A stretch of 27,982 nucleotides of DNA from an uncultured Oscillospiraceae bacterium (GTDB lineage Bacteria > Bacillota > Clostridia > Oscillospirales > Acutalibacteraceae): assembly GCA_900545625.1 (NCBI GenBank), contig UQZS01000020.1:1-27982 (forward strand), written 5' to 3'. A model generated the notes under the pieces. That model was not told the origin of the DNA. It did not search any database and saw only the letters and a list, made by a program, of their open reading frames with translations. The position numbers and the translations under genes were made by a program. Below, piece after piece: positions 1-6,814 of this stretch (the first letter of the stretch is position 1; each line of letters starts with the position of its first letter).

Positions 1-463
1 ATGAACCGGCAGCGTCTCTGTCTGCGTATATTTGCAGATGGAGCAGGTGCGTTCTCTGGAACCTGTTTCGGTTGTGGTGGGCTCCTTTGTTATCGTCCAA
101 TCATCGAAAGTATGGTTGCCCACTTCAGTTTTCTTGCCGCAGCGGCATTCCTTCCAGTGCTGGGTTTTATCTTTCTGCCAATCGCCGTAGCTGTGCTCAT
201 GTTTAAGCATCGGAATGGTTTCGGTCTGCACATAGTCGCAGACCGTGCAGTCACGTGCTTTGGAGCCTTCTTCGGTCTCGGTGGCCGGCTTCGTCACTCT
301 CCATTCGCCGTAGGCATGGTTTGCCACATTCAGCTTTTCACCACAGGAACACTCCTGCCAGTGATTAGTATCATCATATTTCCATGCTTCATCGTGAACA
401 TCGTGCGTATGAACCGGCAGCGTCTCTGTCTGCGTATATTTGCAGATGGAGCAGGTGCGTTCT
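1..463 (-). repeat. Direct repeats inside the surface-protein gene, 408 bp apart
   Basis: Bases 1-55 and 409-463 are identical over 55 nt, a period of 408 bp or 136 codons, which is two protein repeat units. The stretch encodes the R-T-C-S-I-C-K-Y-T-Q-T-E-T-L-P-V-H part of the units. The unit between them is more diverged. Exact identity over 55 nt points to recent duplication or gene conversion within the array, and such a locus may vary in copy number between strains. Confidence 0.85.
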
Positions 464-1245
464 TTTAAACCCTCCTCCGTTGTGGTGGCAGGCTTGGTTT
501 CCGTCCAGTCGCCGAAAGTATGGTTGGCTACAGTATCTTGATTAACTTCTTTGCAGTAGTAGCATACCTTCCAGTGTGTAGTCGAACCGCTACTCCAGTC
601 GTCGGTATAGTAATGTTGGTGTTCCCTGTATCTATCAATCTGCTCATAGCCGCAGGTAAGGCACTGCCTTTCACATACGTCATACTTCGTATTTACATCA
701 TAATAGATCAGCTCCCATTCGCCGAAGTTATGGGGGCTCTCTTCAGATTTCTCTCCGCAGCTGCATTCTTTCCAATGCTGGGTTCCATTATTTTTCCAGC
801 CGCCGAAGCTGTGTTCATGGGGGGGAGTAGGCCCCTCTCCGCCGCCGGTATTGCCGCCGATTGCCCAGTCGCCCCAGGCGTCTCTCTGCCATACGGTATA
901 AGAGCCGTCCGGATCGCCGGTAAGGTAAATCTGTCTGGCCCGTACTTTAAGCGTATACGCATCCTTCGACTGAGTGATATTCTTCGAATCGAAAAATACC
1001 CACCTGTCTATCTCAACGCTTTCTGTCTGGAGTACCTGACCGTTCAGTACCAGCTGCGCCTCATACTCAAGATACGTGCTGCCTGATGCGTTGGCAGGTT
1101 TATCCCACATTACCTGGTTTCCGTATCCCGACCAGCGGGGATTTTCCGGCACATATTGCCCCGCAGCAAACGCTGTCGCCGGCAGTATTCCTACCACCAT
1201 GCATAAGGACAGCAGCAGCGCCAGCAAACTCTTTTTTCGAAACAT
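1..1245 (-). CDS. Secreted Cys/His-repeat surface protein (3' end beyond the window)
   Basis: The frame is open from the ATG at 1245 to the left edge, giving 415 visible codons. An ATG at 1251 is also in frame, but the AGGAG box is better spaced for 1245. Residues 1-28 form a signal peptide (MFRKKS, Leu-rich core, cleavage near AFA-AG). A beta-rich domain of about 115 residues follows, starting QYVPENPRWSGY. Next comes an array of units of about 65-68 residues, each with HW-x2-C-x-C-G, then H-x3-W, then R-x-C-x2-C and ending T-x3-P. The Cys and His spacing suggests metal-binding or structural Cys pairs; this is inference. It lies 26 nt downstream of a paralogue that shares the N-terminal domain, so the pair is a tandem duplication at the end of the operon. 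Any C-terminal anchor lies outside the window. No function is known to me. Confidence 0.85.
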   Translation of the reverse strand, partial: MFRKKSLLALLLSLCMVVGILPATAFAAGQYVPENPRWSGYGNQVMWDKPANASGSTYLEYEAQLVLNGQVLQTESVEIDRWVFFDSKNITQSKDAYTLKVRARQIYLTGDPDGSYTVWQRDAWGDWAIGGNTGGGEGPTPPHEHSFGGWKNNGTQHWKECSCGEKSEESPHNFGEWELIYYDVNTKYDVCERQCLTCGYEQIDRYREHQHYYTDDWSSGSTTHWKVCYYCKEVNQDTVANHTFGDWTETKPATTTEEGLKERTCSICKYTQTETLPVHTHDVHDEAWKYDDTNHWQECSCGEKLNVANHAYGEWRVTKPATETEEGSKARDCTVCDYVQTETIPMLKHEHSYGDWQKDKTQHWKECRCGKKTEVGNHTFDDWTITKEPTTTETGSRERTCSICKYTQTETLPVH

Positions 1246-1271
1246 CTTCATTTTCTCCTTTACAAGTAGAA

Positions 1272-2540
1272 TCAGTTTTTGGTATTTCCGCCGTCCGGTT
1301 CGGATGGATCCTTTCCTCCGGCTGGCGGGTTATCCTGTGCCTTCCGCTTTTTCCTGTATAAGAATACAAGCAGCAGCGCCAGCAGGACAGCCGCCGGTAT
1401 CGCGGCCAACAGAACAATGTAGACGGCGTTTCCATCCTTTTCGTCTCCCGGCAACGGGTCGGGTTGGATGATTGCAGAAACGGAGAAGGGGGTATCGGAA
1501 CCGAGTACGGCATACCGGCCCGGGCCGCCGGCTTCAAAGACCAGGCTGCCGTCTTCGGCCTTTGCCTTTATGCGCTCCGGCTCGCCGTCCACCCGCACCG
1601 ACTGGTAATGGGCGTAGCCCTCCAGATGGCTGTTCATCGGGATGCGCACCGTCATGGCGCTGTCTTTGATTTCCACCGGCTCCCCGTTCTGGCGGATGCT
1701 GATCTCATACACCGACAGCAGGCCGTCCAGTTCTTCTTTCAGCTCCGGCTTCTCTTCAAGCAGGCTCTCCGCCTCCATGACGCCGGCGTACAGCTCCACA
1801 CCCTCCGGAACCGCTTCGGACAGGGAGACGGAAACGCCGGTATTTTCATCGGTCAGTTCCGCGATGCCTTCGCCGCCGGAATCCTGCCCGTTATCCGTGG
1901 TTTCCCCGGTGGCTGACGTCTGCGCGGCGTCCCTTGTCTCGGCGTAGCCGCAGACGGTGCAGGTGCGGCTCTCTGTATTGCCATCCGCCGTCCATGCGCC
2001 GAAGCTGTGATCCGCCGCATCCTTTTTGTCGCCGCAGGAACACGCCTGCCAGTGCTGTGCCGCGTCGTGCTTTTGGGTATAGCTGTGCTCATGGGGCGGT
2101 TCGGTTTCTCCGCCGCCCGACCCCGCCTTGGTCGCCCAGGGGCCCCATTCGCCGACGTCCGCCACCATATACTGGCCGTCCGGGTCGCCCACGATCATGA
2201 TCCATCTGGCACGCACCCGTATGGTGTACTCTTCCTGCGGCCGCGTCACCACGTCGTTTGTGAAAAACAAATAGGTGTCGATTTCCACTGCCTTGGACTC
2301 GACCACATCGTCGCCCAGCAGCAGCTGCGCCTCGTATTCAAAGCTGTCGCCGGAGGCCGCTCCCGCCGGCCGATCCCACTGCACCTGGTTTTGGTAGCCC
2401 GACCAGCGGGGATTTCCCGGCACATATTCCCCCGCCGCCGAAACGGACAGGGGAAGGGCCGCGATCATCAGGCATACCGCCAGCAGCATACTGAAAAGCC
2501 GTGCGCCTTTTTGCCGCCCCGGCGGTTTTTCCCTGCGCAT
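1272..2540 (-). CDS. Secreted membrane-anchored protein, paralogue of the adjacent repeat protein
   Basis: 422 aa. The ATG at 2540 is chosen because GGGAGGAG sits 7 nt upstream and the signal peptide then starts at residue 1; the frame extends further upstream into a zinc-ribbon gene. Residues 1-36 are a signal peptide (cleavage near VSA-AG). Residues 37-140 match the N-terminal domain of the downstream paralogue (VPGNPRWSGY, EYEAQL, GDPDG). One Cys/His unit follows at about 149-200 (HW-x2-C-x-C-G, then R-T-C-x2-C-G). Residues about 225-348 are an extracellular beta-type domain with no cysteines. Residues about 372-395 form a transmembrane helix followed by RKKRK and a short Pro/Gly tail. LPGDE precedes the helix but is not a good sortase LPxTG site. 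It is probably a stalked surface protein; no function is recognised. Confidence 0.88.
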   Translation of the reverse strand: MRREKPPGRQKGARLFSMLLAVCLMIAALPLSVSAAGEYVPGNPRWSGYQNQVQWDRPAGAASGDSFEYEAQLLLGDDVVESKAVEIDTYLFFTNDVVTRPQEEYTIRVRARWIMIVGDPDGQYMVADVGEWGPWATKAGSGGGETEPPHEHSYTQKHDAAQHWQACSCGDKKDAADHSFGAWTADGNTESRTCTVCGYAETRDAAQTSATGETTDNGQDSGGEGIAELTDENTGVSVSLSEAVPEGVELYAGVMEAESLLEEKPELKEELDGLLSVYEISIRQNGEPVEIKDSAMTVRIPMNSHLEGYAHYQSVRVDGEPERIKAKAEDGSLVFEAGGPGRYAVLGSDTPFSVSAIIQPDPLPGDEKDGNAVYIVLLAAIPAAVLLALLLVFLYRKKRKAQDNPPAGGKDPSEPDGGNTKN

Positions 2541-2556
2541 ACGCAATCTCCTCCCT

Positions 2557-3174
2557 TTATCGCACCGGAGCGCCCTGCGGGGAAAGCGGCGTTCCGCATG
2601 CTCCGCAGAAGCGGCTTCCGGGCGGTATCTCCGCCCCGCACTGGGGGCATTTGTTTTCCAGCTTCGCCCCGCAGTTGTTGCAGAATTTGGCGCCGGCCGC
2701 ACACTGGGTTTTGCAGGCGGGGCAAACCACCATACCCGCGTTCAGTTCCGCCCCGGCGTTTCGCACCACCACCGAGCGGCCGCCGGAGACGATGCACTGC
2801 TCAATCACCTGGAAAATCTCTTCCGGCAGCTTTTTCTGCTTGTAGGCGCCCACACCGGCAGTCACCGCCAGCGGCCATGCGATAAACCATCCCAGCGCGC
2901 CGGCGCCGATCTTATCCGACCATTCGCCCTGACCCACGGTGACGTTTAAGTTGTCATCCATTCGGATCATCTGCACCGTCGTAGCCATCCTCATGCCGGC
3001 AATGGTCTTCCAGCCGTCTTTTTCCTGACGGCCCTGCACCACATAGCCTTCTGTGGTTTCGGCGCTCTGTACCTCCATCCCTTTGGCGGAGGACAGGAAC
3101 GACGATACGGCGTTCGCCACTACCTGGGTACTCATACCGGCGGGCAGCCGGAATACTCTCGATTCATTTGCCAT
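2557..3174 (-). CDS. Double zinc-ribbon protein with one membrane segment
   Basis: 205 aa, with an ATG 9 nt after GGAGGG. Residues 1-80 form a soluble domain. Residues about 89-110 (GAGALGWFIAWPLAVTAGVGA) are a likely membrane helix. The C-terminus carries two zinc ribbons: C151-x2-C154 with C165-x2-C168, and C176-x2-C179 with C190-x2-C193. Double ribbons of this type usually bind structural zinc and mediate protein contacts. It ends 16 nt before the start of the secreted paralogue and follows the truncated zinc-ribbon tail by 35 nt, so it is inside the operon. The ribbons (PACKTQCAAGAKFCNNCG) resemble that remnant tail. The function is unknown. Confidence 0.88.
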   Translation of the reverse strand: MANESRVFRLPAGMSTQVVANAVSSFLSSAKGMEVQSAETTEGYVVQGRQEKDGWKTIAGMRMATTVQMIRMDDNLNVTVGQGEWSDKIGAGALGWFIAWPLAVTAGVGAYKQKKLPEEIFQVIEQCIVSGGRSVVVRNAGAELNAGMVVCPACKTQCAAGAKFCNNCGAKLENKCPQCGAEIPPGSRFCGACGTPLSPQGAPVR

Positions 3175-3209
3175 AGATATCCCTCCAGATATTCAGATTC
3201 ATTGTCTGT

Positions 3210-3404
3210 TTATTCGCTCTGCCGGGAGAGCGGCGCCCCGCATTCCGGACAGAATTTCACGCCCGGGGCAGCGGACGCGCCGCACGAGGGGCATACCGTA
3301 CCGTCAGGCGCGGCCGGAGTTTGTGCAGCAGTCTGCGCAGCCTTGGCCGCTTCCGCTTCCGCACGGATCCGGCCGATTTCCGCCTGTGCCTGCGCCGCTG
3401 TTCC
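3210..3404 (-). pseudogene. Zinc-ribbon tail cut off from the preceding gene by one in-frame TAG
   Basis: Directly after the TAG stop (3405-3407) of the 114-aa gene, the same frame stays open for 64 sense codons to a TAA at 3210-3212. It encodes an Ala/Gln/Glu-rich helical linker (AQAQAEIGRIRAEAEA) and then a complete zinc ribbon (VCPSCG, FCPECG) ending SRQSE. There is no ATG or GTG with a ribosome site in the fragment, so it cannot be expressed alone. Helical linker plus C-terminal ribbon is a common protein ending in Firmicutes. The simplest reading is a full protein of about 179 aa broken by a nonsense change. Programmed readthrough is the alternative, as is a sequencing error. Confidence 0.75.
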
Positions 3405-3749
3405 CTATACGGCATAATGCCGGTCCGGCACGAAACAGCGGCGGTTGATCATCAGCTCGTTCTCAAGGTACTGGGCAACCTTATCGGCTACGGCGGTCAC
3501 CGCCCGTTCCTCTCCCTGGGCCGACAGGCCGGGACAGGGTTCACGCATGGAAACCGTCAGTCCGGTCCCCACATCCTGTATCTCTGTCGAAAGGCTGTAG
3601 GTGCTGACGTTCCCGTAAACCGAAAGCCGGGCGACCACCGCGCCGCTTTCCTCTTTCCGGTATTCCGCCCCCTCCGCGTCCAGCACGTCGTAAACGGCCA
3701 TCTGCACATACCGCCGGACATAGGGAAGGAGCCTTTTCACCTGACGCAT
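3405..3749 (-). CDS. Small protein, paralogue of the first operon gene; probably lost its zinc-ribbon tail
   Basis: 114 aa. The ATG at 3749 is preceded by AAGGAGG at 8 nt; the frame is open further upstream but without a ribosome site. The body (LLPYVRRYVQMAVYDVL, TGLTVSMREPCPG, YLENELM) matches the 108-aa product at 6068-6394 over its whole length (ELPYVRSFVLRSVYGVL, TELTVSLRRPCDG, HLENTLM). No signal peptide or membrane helix is seen. It ends in RHYAV and a TAG, after which the frame continues into a zinc ribbon (see 3210-3404). The gap to the upstream lipoprotein gene is 52 nt. The family is not one I recognise. Confidence 0.82.
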   Translation of the reverse strand: MRQVKRLLPYVRRYVQMAVYDVLDAEGAEYRKEESGAVVARLSVYGNVSTYSLSTEIQDVGTGLTVSMREPCPGLSAQGEERAVTAVADKVAQYLENELMINRRCFVPDRHYAV

Positions 3750-3801
3750 TCCGTTTCCCTCCTTGTCATGTATTCCTTGTTTGCGGTTTTCCGCCGCTTC
3801 C

Positions 3802-4938
3802 CTATTCGATGTAACCGCTGATGGGCTCTGCATACATTTTGTTTTCAGTCACCGGCTTGTAGCGGTCACTGCCGGTGCTTTCATACCATCCGGCCTCCGC
3901 CCGGTAGATTTCGCCGGTCTGCGTGTCGTACACGCGCTCGTAGCCGCCGGTTTCGTCGCTCTGCATCTGGCTGGTGATGTCCTGCTCGACGTTCCGGTCC
4001 TCCCAGGCCGCCATGATGATTTCCAGCCTCTCGTTGGTGATGCGGCTGATTTCCTTTGACATCGCCACCTTTTCTTCACCGGCCTGCTCAGTGGCTTTTA
4101 CGAAACTCTCAGAATAGGCGAGCGTTCCAAGGCATTTGGTGAGGACGCTCTCCCATTCGATGAAGGTATCCTTCGCGGCGGTGACCGCCATGACGTTGTA
4201 TGCCATGTAGTAGCCGCCGTCCGCCCGGGGGATGATATATCCTACCGGCAGTCCTGCGGCAATATCAACGCTTCCGAAGTCCACCACCGACGCGGCGAAC
4301 ATCCCCTCGCCTTCCTTGCCGTTTTCGGTAAAGGACGCCCGCAGCGTCTCTTCTCCCAGAGCATACGAGGACAGGAGGCTGGCCGAGGCAAAGCGGTCGG
4401 TCACGGCAAAGCCGTCAAACCGGGGGAAGGTATAGCCGGCATAGCTCGGCTCCCACTGCTCTACAAACGCCGCGTATTCCGAAAACAGCTTGAAAAAGTT
4501 TTCGGTGGAGGGGGTTGTCAGCACCGGCGCCTGGGAAAGCATCTGCGCCCATGTGTTCCCCATGGTGACGTTATACGCATAGGCGTCCTTTCCCTCCTGG
4601 CTGTGCAGCAGGCCCTCCGCCTTCAGCAGGACAAACATCTGGTTGAGGGGCTGGCTGGGATCCTGCACCCGGATGGAATGGTACATGGCCGTACCGCCGC
4701 TGGTGACTGTCCAGCCCTTGGGGATCTGCAGGCTGAAATCCGCCGTTTCATACAGCTCGGTTTCGATGGACCTGGCCGCTGTCTCAGTGATTTTTACGTC
4801 GTTTTCTTCTTTCGTGATGGTCCCGTCGCTGTTGACGACAGGCTCCTTTTCGCCCGGCTGCCCCTGCCCGGCGCAACCGGCGAGGGAGAGCGCCAGCGCC
4901 GCCGCCAGCAGCAGGGATAATACGCTTTTCTTTTTCAT
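3802..4938 (-). CDS. Predicted lipoprotein of unknown function
   Basis: 378 aa. It begins with a classic lipoprotein signal (MKKKSVLSLLLAAALALS, then LAGC with the modified Cys at residue 22). AGGAGG is 9 nt upstream of the ATG. After a short linker the body has FSLQIPKGWTV followed by a mixed alpha/beta domain. The C-terminal 100 residues end in GGYERVYDTQTGEIYRAEAG, YKPVTENKMYAEP and SGYIE. FSLQIPKGWTV recalls PsbP-like/DUF-type folds that bind at the outer face of the membrane; this is only a resemblance. It stops with TAG, which shows that TAG is a working stop codon in this operon. It sits between the GH3-like lipoprotein (33 nt upstream) and the small paralogue gene. Confidence 0.85.
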   Translation of the reverse strand: MKKKSVLSLLLAAALALSLAGCAGQGQPGEKEPVVNSDGTITKEENDVKITETAARSIETELYETADFSLQIPKGWTVTSGGTAMYHSIRVQDPSQPLNQMFVLLKAEGLLHSQEGKDAYAYNVTMGNTWAQMLSQAPVLTTPSTENFFKLFSEYAAFVEQWEPSYAGYTFPRFDGFAVTDRFASASLLSSYALGEETLRASFTENGKEGEGMFAASVVDFGSVDIAAGLPVGYIIPRADGGYYMAYNVMAVTAAKDTFIEWESVLTKCLGTLAYSESFVKATEQAGEEKVAMSKEISRITNERLEIIMAAWEDRNVEQDITSQMQSDETGGYERVYDTQTGEIYRAEAGWYESTGSDRYKPVTENKMYAEPISGYIE

Positions 4939-4971
4939 AGCAGAATGCCTCCTGATCGATTTTTATTAATT

Positions 4972-6033
4972 TCAATAGCCATCCAGAGCGAGGAGCTTCT
5001 CCATCACATCCGGCGGGTATGCGATGTAGCCCGATTCATAGTCCTCGCCTATCGCCTCCGTGGCGGGGAGAAGCTTGTAGTCCGCCGTGATGATATAATC
5101 ATGGGCGATGGTGAGCACGTCGCTGTAATACCGGCTCAGCAGCTCCAGCTTTACAAGCCGGTAGCGGTTGCCGCCGCCGAATTTTGGGAGATAGGCGGCG
5201 GGGGTGCCGTCGGCGTTGGTGGTCTTTTCCTCATAGCTCAGATCATTCTCGGAGATATCGTCGTACATGATCTGGTAAAACGCCTGATCGGTCGCCAGGA
5301 TGTTCCCATTTAAGATGGCAACCGCTTTTTCTCCGTCCCCCACGGCCTCGTCCGCCACCTCGTAAACAATATAGCCGTCCTCACCGTCGTCAAAATAGTA
5401 CCCGTCAGATGGGATTTTCCGTTCTGCCGCCGCCTCCAGCTTCCCGTCTGCGATCAGCAGATAGCTGCCTCCGACGTGCACAATCCGCTGGGCTCTGTCC
5501 CGCAGCCCGACGTCCTCGTCGCAGGTCAGTATGAGCGGTATTTTGGAATAGCTCTGGGTGTTGGACAGCATTTTACATACCTGCTGCCGGCTTTTCAGGT
5601 TGGGACGGCTGTATATCAGGCCGCCCACCGGCATATCAACAAGCGCCTGCCGTGTGGTTTCTCCGGCCGCTGTTACACCGGAAACGCCGGTGAGCAGTTC
5701 CGGGCTGAGAACCAGCATCTGGCATATCTTACCGCGCAGAGACATCCCTGCCAAAATATCGTCTATACTGCTCCAGGCGACAGAGGGCCTGCCGCTCTCC
5801 GGCGGCTTGCTCTGACTTTCAGGAACGCTTGATGACGGGGCGGACGGTTCGTACGCACTCTCCGCCATCTGAGATGGAGCCTGTGTCTCAGACGTTTCCT
5901 GCGACGCCGGTATGCCGGATTCCTGGGAAACAGAACTGCCCGAAGAAGTGCTGGGATTTGCACACCCGCCGGATATGGCGATGAAAGCGCAGCACAAGGC
6001 GGCGAGCATTCTCTTCCATTTTATCCCCGTCAT
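4972..6033 (-). CDS. Lipoprotein with a truncated GH3-like N-terminal domain
   Basis: 353 aa, with AGGAGG 8 nt upstream of the ATG. Residues 1-24 form a lipoprotein signal with Cys24 (SGGC). Residues 25-85 are a Ser/Pro/Glu-rich linker. Residues 86-185 resemble the start of a family-3 glycosidase barrel of the NagZ type: MSLRGKICQMLVLSPE, then VGGLIYSRPNLKSRQQVCKM, then KIPLILTCDEDVG. The EGG-V-R motif normally found there is degraded, and the barrel stops before the KHFPG and Asp-His catalytic parts. The remaining 170 residues (DGYYFDDGEDGYIVYEVADEA, RYRLVKLELL, HDYIITADYKLLP) do not look like GH3. It is therefore probably a binding or sensing lipoprotein rather than an enzyme. Gaps of 33-34 nt on both sides place it in the operon. 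Confidence 0.8.
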   Translation of the reverse strand: MTGIKWKRMLAALCCAFIAISGGCANPSTSSGSSVSQESGIPASQETSETQAPSQMAESAYEPSAPSSSVPESQSKPPESGRPSVAWSSIDDILAGMSLRGKICQMLVLSPELLTGVSGVTAAGETTRQALVDMPVGGLIYSRPNLKSRQQVCKMLSNTQSYSKIPLILTCDEDVGLRDRAQRIVHVGGSYLLIADGKLEAAAERKIPSDGYYFDDGEDGYIVYEVADEAVGDGEKAVAILNGNILATDQAFYQIMYDDISENDLSYEEKTTNADGTPAAYLPKFGGGNRYRLVKLELLSRYYSDVLTIAHDYIITADYKLLPATEAIGEDYESGYIAYPPDVMEKLLALDGY

Positions 6034-6067
6034 TTCTCACACCTCCTGTCCCCTGAAGCGGCGTTTT

Positions 6068-6394
6068 TTAAGCGTCTTCCTCCCCTTTCGTCATCAGGGT
6101 ATTTTCCAAATGCCGGACGATCTGGTCCAGCATCTCCTGCAGAAGCCGGTACGCTCTCTGCTCCGGTATCCCGTCGCAGGGGCGGCGCAGCGAAACCGTC
6201 AGTTCGGTTCCAAACGCTTTTTCCTCCGCCGTTATGGAAAGGGAGACGTCTGTTCCGTCCTCTCTCCATTCGGCAATAACCCTTCCCGGCTCTTCCTCCC
6301 CAAAAGTAATCCCTTCCTGCCGCAGCACGCCGTACACCGAGCGCAGGACAAAGGAGCGCACATAGGGAAGTTCTCTTTGAACGTATTCCATCAT
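6068..6394 (-). CDS. Small soluble protein, first gene of the unknown operon
   Basis: 108 aa. GGAGGAG lies 7 nt before the ATG at 6394; a second ATG follows at once. It is paralogous to the product at 3405-3749 (shared LPYVR, LTVSLR-x2-PCDG and LENTLM) but has no zinc-ribbon tail and ends in KGEEDA. It is mixed alpha/beta, with no signal peptide and no membrane segment. As first gene after a leader of about 170 nt with paired palindromes, it probably sets the promoter-proximal expression level. The function is unknown. Confidence 0.82.
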   Translation of the reverse strand: MMEYVQRELPYVRSFVLRSVYGVLRQEGITFGEEEPGRVIAEWREDGTDVSLSITAEEKAFGTELTVSLRRPCDGIPEQRAYRLLQEMLDQIVRHLENTLMTKGEEDA

Positions 6395-6520
6395 TTCTTC
6401 TCCTCCTGAATTTTTGGGGAACCGCGGCAGACGCCGGGAAGTGGATTCTTACGCCCTCATTTTAGGTGAAAAGAGGCCGGATTGTCTATGCGTAAATCCC
6501 GCCAATCGTATCAAAACAGG

Positions 6521-6569
6521 TGGCGGTGAACCGCCATTTTTCAAAAAACCGATGGCGGTCAACCGCCAT
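6521..6569. promoter_or_regulatory. Two palindromes, GGCGGT-NN-ACCGCC, centred 32 bp apart
   Basis: 6521-6536 is TGGCGGTGAACCGCCA and 6552-6569 is ATGGCGGTCAACCGCCAT. Both are perfect palindromes apart from the central dinucleotide, and their centres are 32 bp apart, about three helical turns. They lie between the likely operon promoter and the first gene at 6394, in a stretch of about 420 bp without genes. Two readings are possible: paired operator sites for a dimeric regulator, or two leader-RNA hairpins with GGCGG stems and 4-nt loops (UUGA, UUCA). I see nothing else convincing in 6395-6520. Confidence 0.6.
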
Positions 6570-6570
6570 T

Positions 6571-6622
6571 TGTGCATATTATATAAATCAAAGCAACTAT
6601 TTTGAGGCTTTATATATGCACA
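6571..6622 (-). promoter_or_regulatory. Candidate operon promoter within an inverted repeat
   Basis: TGTGCATAT-TA-TATAAA (6571-6587) and TTTATATATGCACA (6609-6622) form a 15-bp-class inverted repeat around a 21-nt centre. On the minus strand the left arm contains TATAAT (6583-6578), a good -10 box about 185 nt before the first operon gene. No good -35 box sits 16-18 nt further upstream (CTCAAA), which suggests that an activator is needed or that the inverted repeat is itself a regulator site. The assignment is inferred from position only. Confidence 0.4.
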
Positions 6623-6761
6623 ACTTCTAATCGTTCCAAATAGGGGTTGAGGTGTACTTTTCGTTCCTGATTTTTCCTTTCCCGGATGCCGAATGGCGTA
6701 AATTTCATTTTTCAAGTGGGGAAAACGATGTTTTTTATCAGGACAATTCGTTACCGCACAC

Positions 6762-6799
6762 AAAAACACCCTGCCTCTCCTGAGAGAAAGCAGGGTGTT
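6762..6799 (-). terminator. Rho-independent terminator of the LuxR gene
   Basis: Read on the minus strand, AACACCCTGC and GCAGGGTGTT form a 10-bp stem with a 15-nt loop, followed by TTTTG. It starts 16 nt after the LuxR-type gene's stop. It separates that operon from the unknown operon downstream. The plus-strand side also has a short T-rich stretch (TTCTTTTA), so it may work both ways. Confidence 0.85.
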
Positions 6800-6814
6800 C
6801 TTTTATCCTGTATG

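Noticed and set aside
1..1086. Plus-strand frames opposite the surface repeat protein
   Set aside because: They are shadows of the minus-strand repeat array, which has a signal peptide, ribosome site and regular Cys/His pattern.
3405..3407. Genome-wide reassignment of TAG
   Set aside because: TAG ends the adjacent lipoprotein gene and the element gene at 9235, so it works as a stop codon here.
6521..6569. Possible CRISPR-like repeats
   Set aside because: There are only two short palindromes with a 15-nt gap, no further units and no cas genes.
6449..6769. Minus-strand frame of 106 codons upstream of the unknown operon
   Set aside because: It crosses the palindromes, the inverted repeat and part of a terminator, has no ribosome site, and its composition is not protein-like.
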